From: Candidatus Neomicrothrix sp. UBA814
GTDB lineage: Bacteria > Actinomycetota > Acidimicrobiia > Acidimicrobiales > Poriferisodalaceae
Assembly: GCA_002296525.1 (NCBI GenBank)
Contig: DBIA01000032.1
Location: 1-15,124 of the forward strand
Length of the DNA stretch: 15,124 nucleotides
Direction of reading: 5' to 3'
A program made the translations under genes and the position numbers. Shown piece after piece: positions 14,430 through 15,124 of this stretch (its first letter is position 1; each line of letters starts with the position of its first letter). The notes below the pieces were generated by a model that saw nothing but the letters and a program-made list of their open reading frames with translations, did not search any database and was not told where the DNA came from.

Positions 14430-15124
14430 ATGGACGAAATGCACGAAGCCGTCACGGCAGTACTAGGCGAGATCGACTTCGATCCCGAAGAACTACACGC
14501 GAAATACCTTTCCGAACGGGACAAGCGTTTACGAGATGACCACAATGACCAGTACGTAGAGGTCACCGGGGAGTTCTCAAAGTATCTGGACGACCCTTAC
14601 GAGGAGACCGTGGAACGGGAGCCTCTGTTCGACGAGGTTGAAATCGCGATTATTGGCGGTGGTTTCGGTGGTTTATTAATGGGGGGAAGGCTCCGCGAGG
14701 CTGGCTTCACCGATATTCGCGTTATCGAACGCGGTGGGGATTTCGGCGGAACCTGGTATTGGAATCGTTACCCCGGAGCAATGTGCGACGTCGAAAGCTA
14801 TTGCTACTTGCCGATGCTCGAGGAGCTCGACTACATACCAAAGCACAAATATTCCTTCGCCCCGGAAATTATGGAGCACACGCAAAACATCGGACGTCAT
14901 TACGGGCTCTACGAGAAAGCCTGCTTTAGCACCTCTGTAACCAAGCTGTCTTGGGACGAGAGCATCTCTCGATGGGTGATCGAAACTGATCGCGGCGATC
15001 GAATGAAAGCCCAATTCGTTGCCATGGCCAACGGCCCCTTGAACCGACCCAAGCTTCCTGGAATTTCAGGACTATCAGACTTTAAGGGCCACACGTTTCA
15101 CACCAGTCGTTGGGACTACGAATA
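14430..15124 (+). CDS. Baeyer-Villiger-type flavin monooxygenase, 5' part (cut by window end)
   Basis: From the ATG at 14430 (AAGG/AGGG before it) the frame stays open for 231 codons to the window edge; the family is usually 500-650 aa. FAD Rossmann motif GGGFGG (76-81, GxGxxG); GGDFGGTWYWNRYPGAMCDVES (102-123), a strong BVMO signature stretch; and the BVMO fingerprint FxGxxxHxxxW[PD], here F218-x-G-x3-H224-x3-W228-D229. About 70 residues precede the FAD motif, an N-terminal extension that some BVMOs carry. It inserts oxygen next to a ketone using NADPH and O2, forming an ester or lactone. It follows the propeller gene by 51 bases. The substrate cannot be told from this half; the NADP-binding domain and C-terminus lie outside. 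Confidence 0.92.
   Translation, partial: MDEMHEAVTAVLGEIDFDPEELHAKYLSERDKRLRDDHNDQYVEVTGEFSKYLDDPYEETVEREPLFDEVEIAIIGGGFGGLLMGGRLREAGFTDIRVIERGGDFGGTWYWNRYPGAMCDVESYCYLPMLEELDYIPKHKYSFAPEIMEHTQNIGRHYGLYEKACFSTSVTKLSWDESISRWVIETDRGDRMKAQFVAMANGPLNRPKLPGISGLSDFKGHTFHTSRWDYE

Overview
The window is a gene-dense, mid-GC (roughly 50-55% by eye) bacterial segment with 16 protein-coding genes, two of them cut by the window ends, plus one possible small leader ORF. I see no rRNA, tRNA, CRISPR array, transposase or integrase. Several proteins resemble actinobacterial families: a cysteine-rich thioredoxin-fold 2Fe-2S protein, an AEHGGM-type fatty-acid desaturase and an Rv2258c-like methyltransferase. 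With GTG starts and short intergenic gaps, this suggests an Actinomycetota-like bacterium, perhaps an environmental Acidimicrobiia-type lineage. That placement is inference, not proof.

Layout. (1) 1-3272: a partial enoyl-CoA hydratase (minus) lies divergent to a DHA2-type MFS exporter and an SAM-dependent methyltransferase (plus). (2) 3293-4433: a minus-strand pair, a ThrH-like HAD phosphatase followed by a single-domain VOC/extradiol-type protein. (3) 4434-8279: a non-coding stretch ends in a strong Fur-box-like operator. It is followed on the plus strand by a 37-codon ORF overlapping a 2Fe-2S ferredoxin-like gene, then a membrane di-iron desaturase, a PhyH-family Fe(II)/2-oxoglutarate oxygenase and an SDR dehydrogenase. 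(4) 8271-10160: a minus-strand alpha/beta hydrolase with an SCP2-like N-terminal domain, then a GNAT acetyltransferase. (5) 10270-15124: a carotenoid/stilbene cleavage oxygenase (plus), a Rieske ring-hydroxylating oxygenase alpha subunit (minus), a beta-propeller-like protein of unknown function (plus) and a partial Baeyer-Villiger monooxygenase (plus).

How the genes may work together. Up to six enzyme families here use iron (desaturase, PhyH, Rieske, carotenoid oxygenase, VOC and the 2Fe-2S protein); a flavin monooxygenase, an SDR, a hydrolase and a crotonase accompany them. That is the toolkit of an oxidative pathway for a hydrophobic substrate such as a terpenoid, apocarotenoid, sterol-like or aryl compound: hydroxylate, dehydrogenate, insert oxygen next to a ketone, hydrolyse the ester, then feed beta-oxidation. 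The methyltransferase and exporter would fit either tailoring and export of a product or detoxification. The substrate cannot be read from sequence, and strand changes mean the genes form several transcription units. The two most notable points are the Fur-like operator over a ferredoxin/small-ORF start and the co-location of a carotenoid-type cleavage oxygenase, a Rieske oxygenase, a BVMO and an SCP2-hydrolase fusion.
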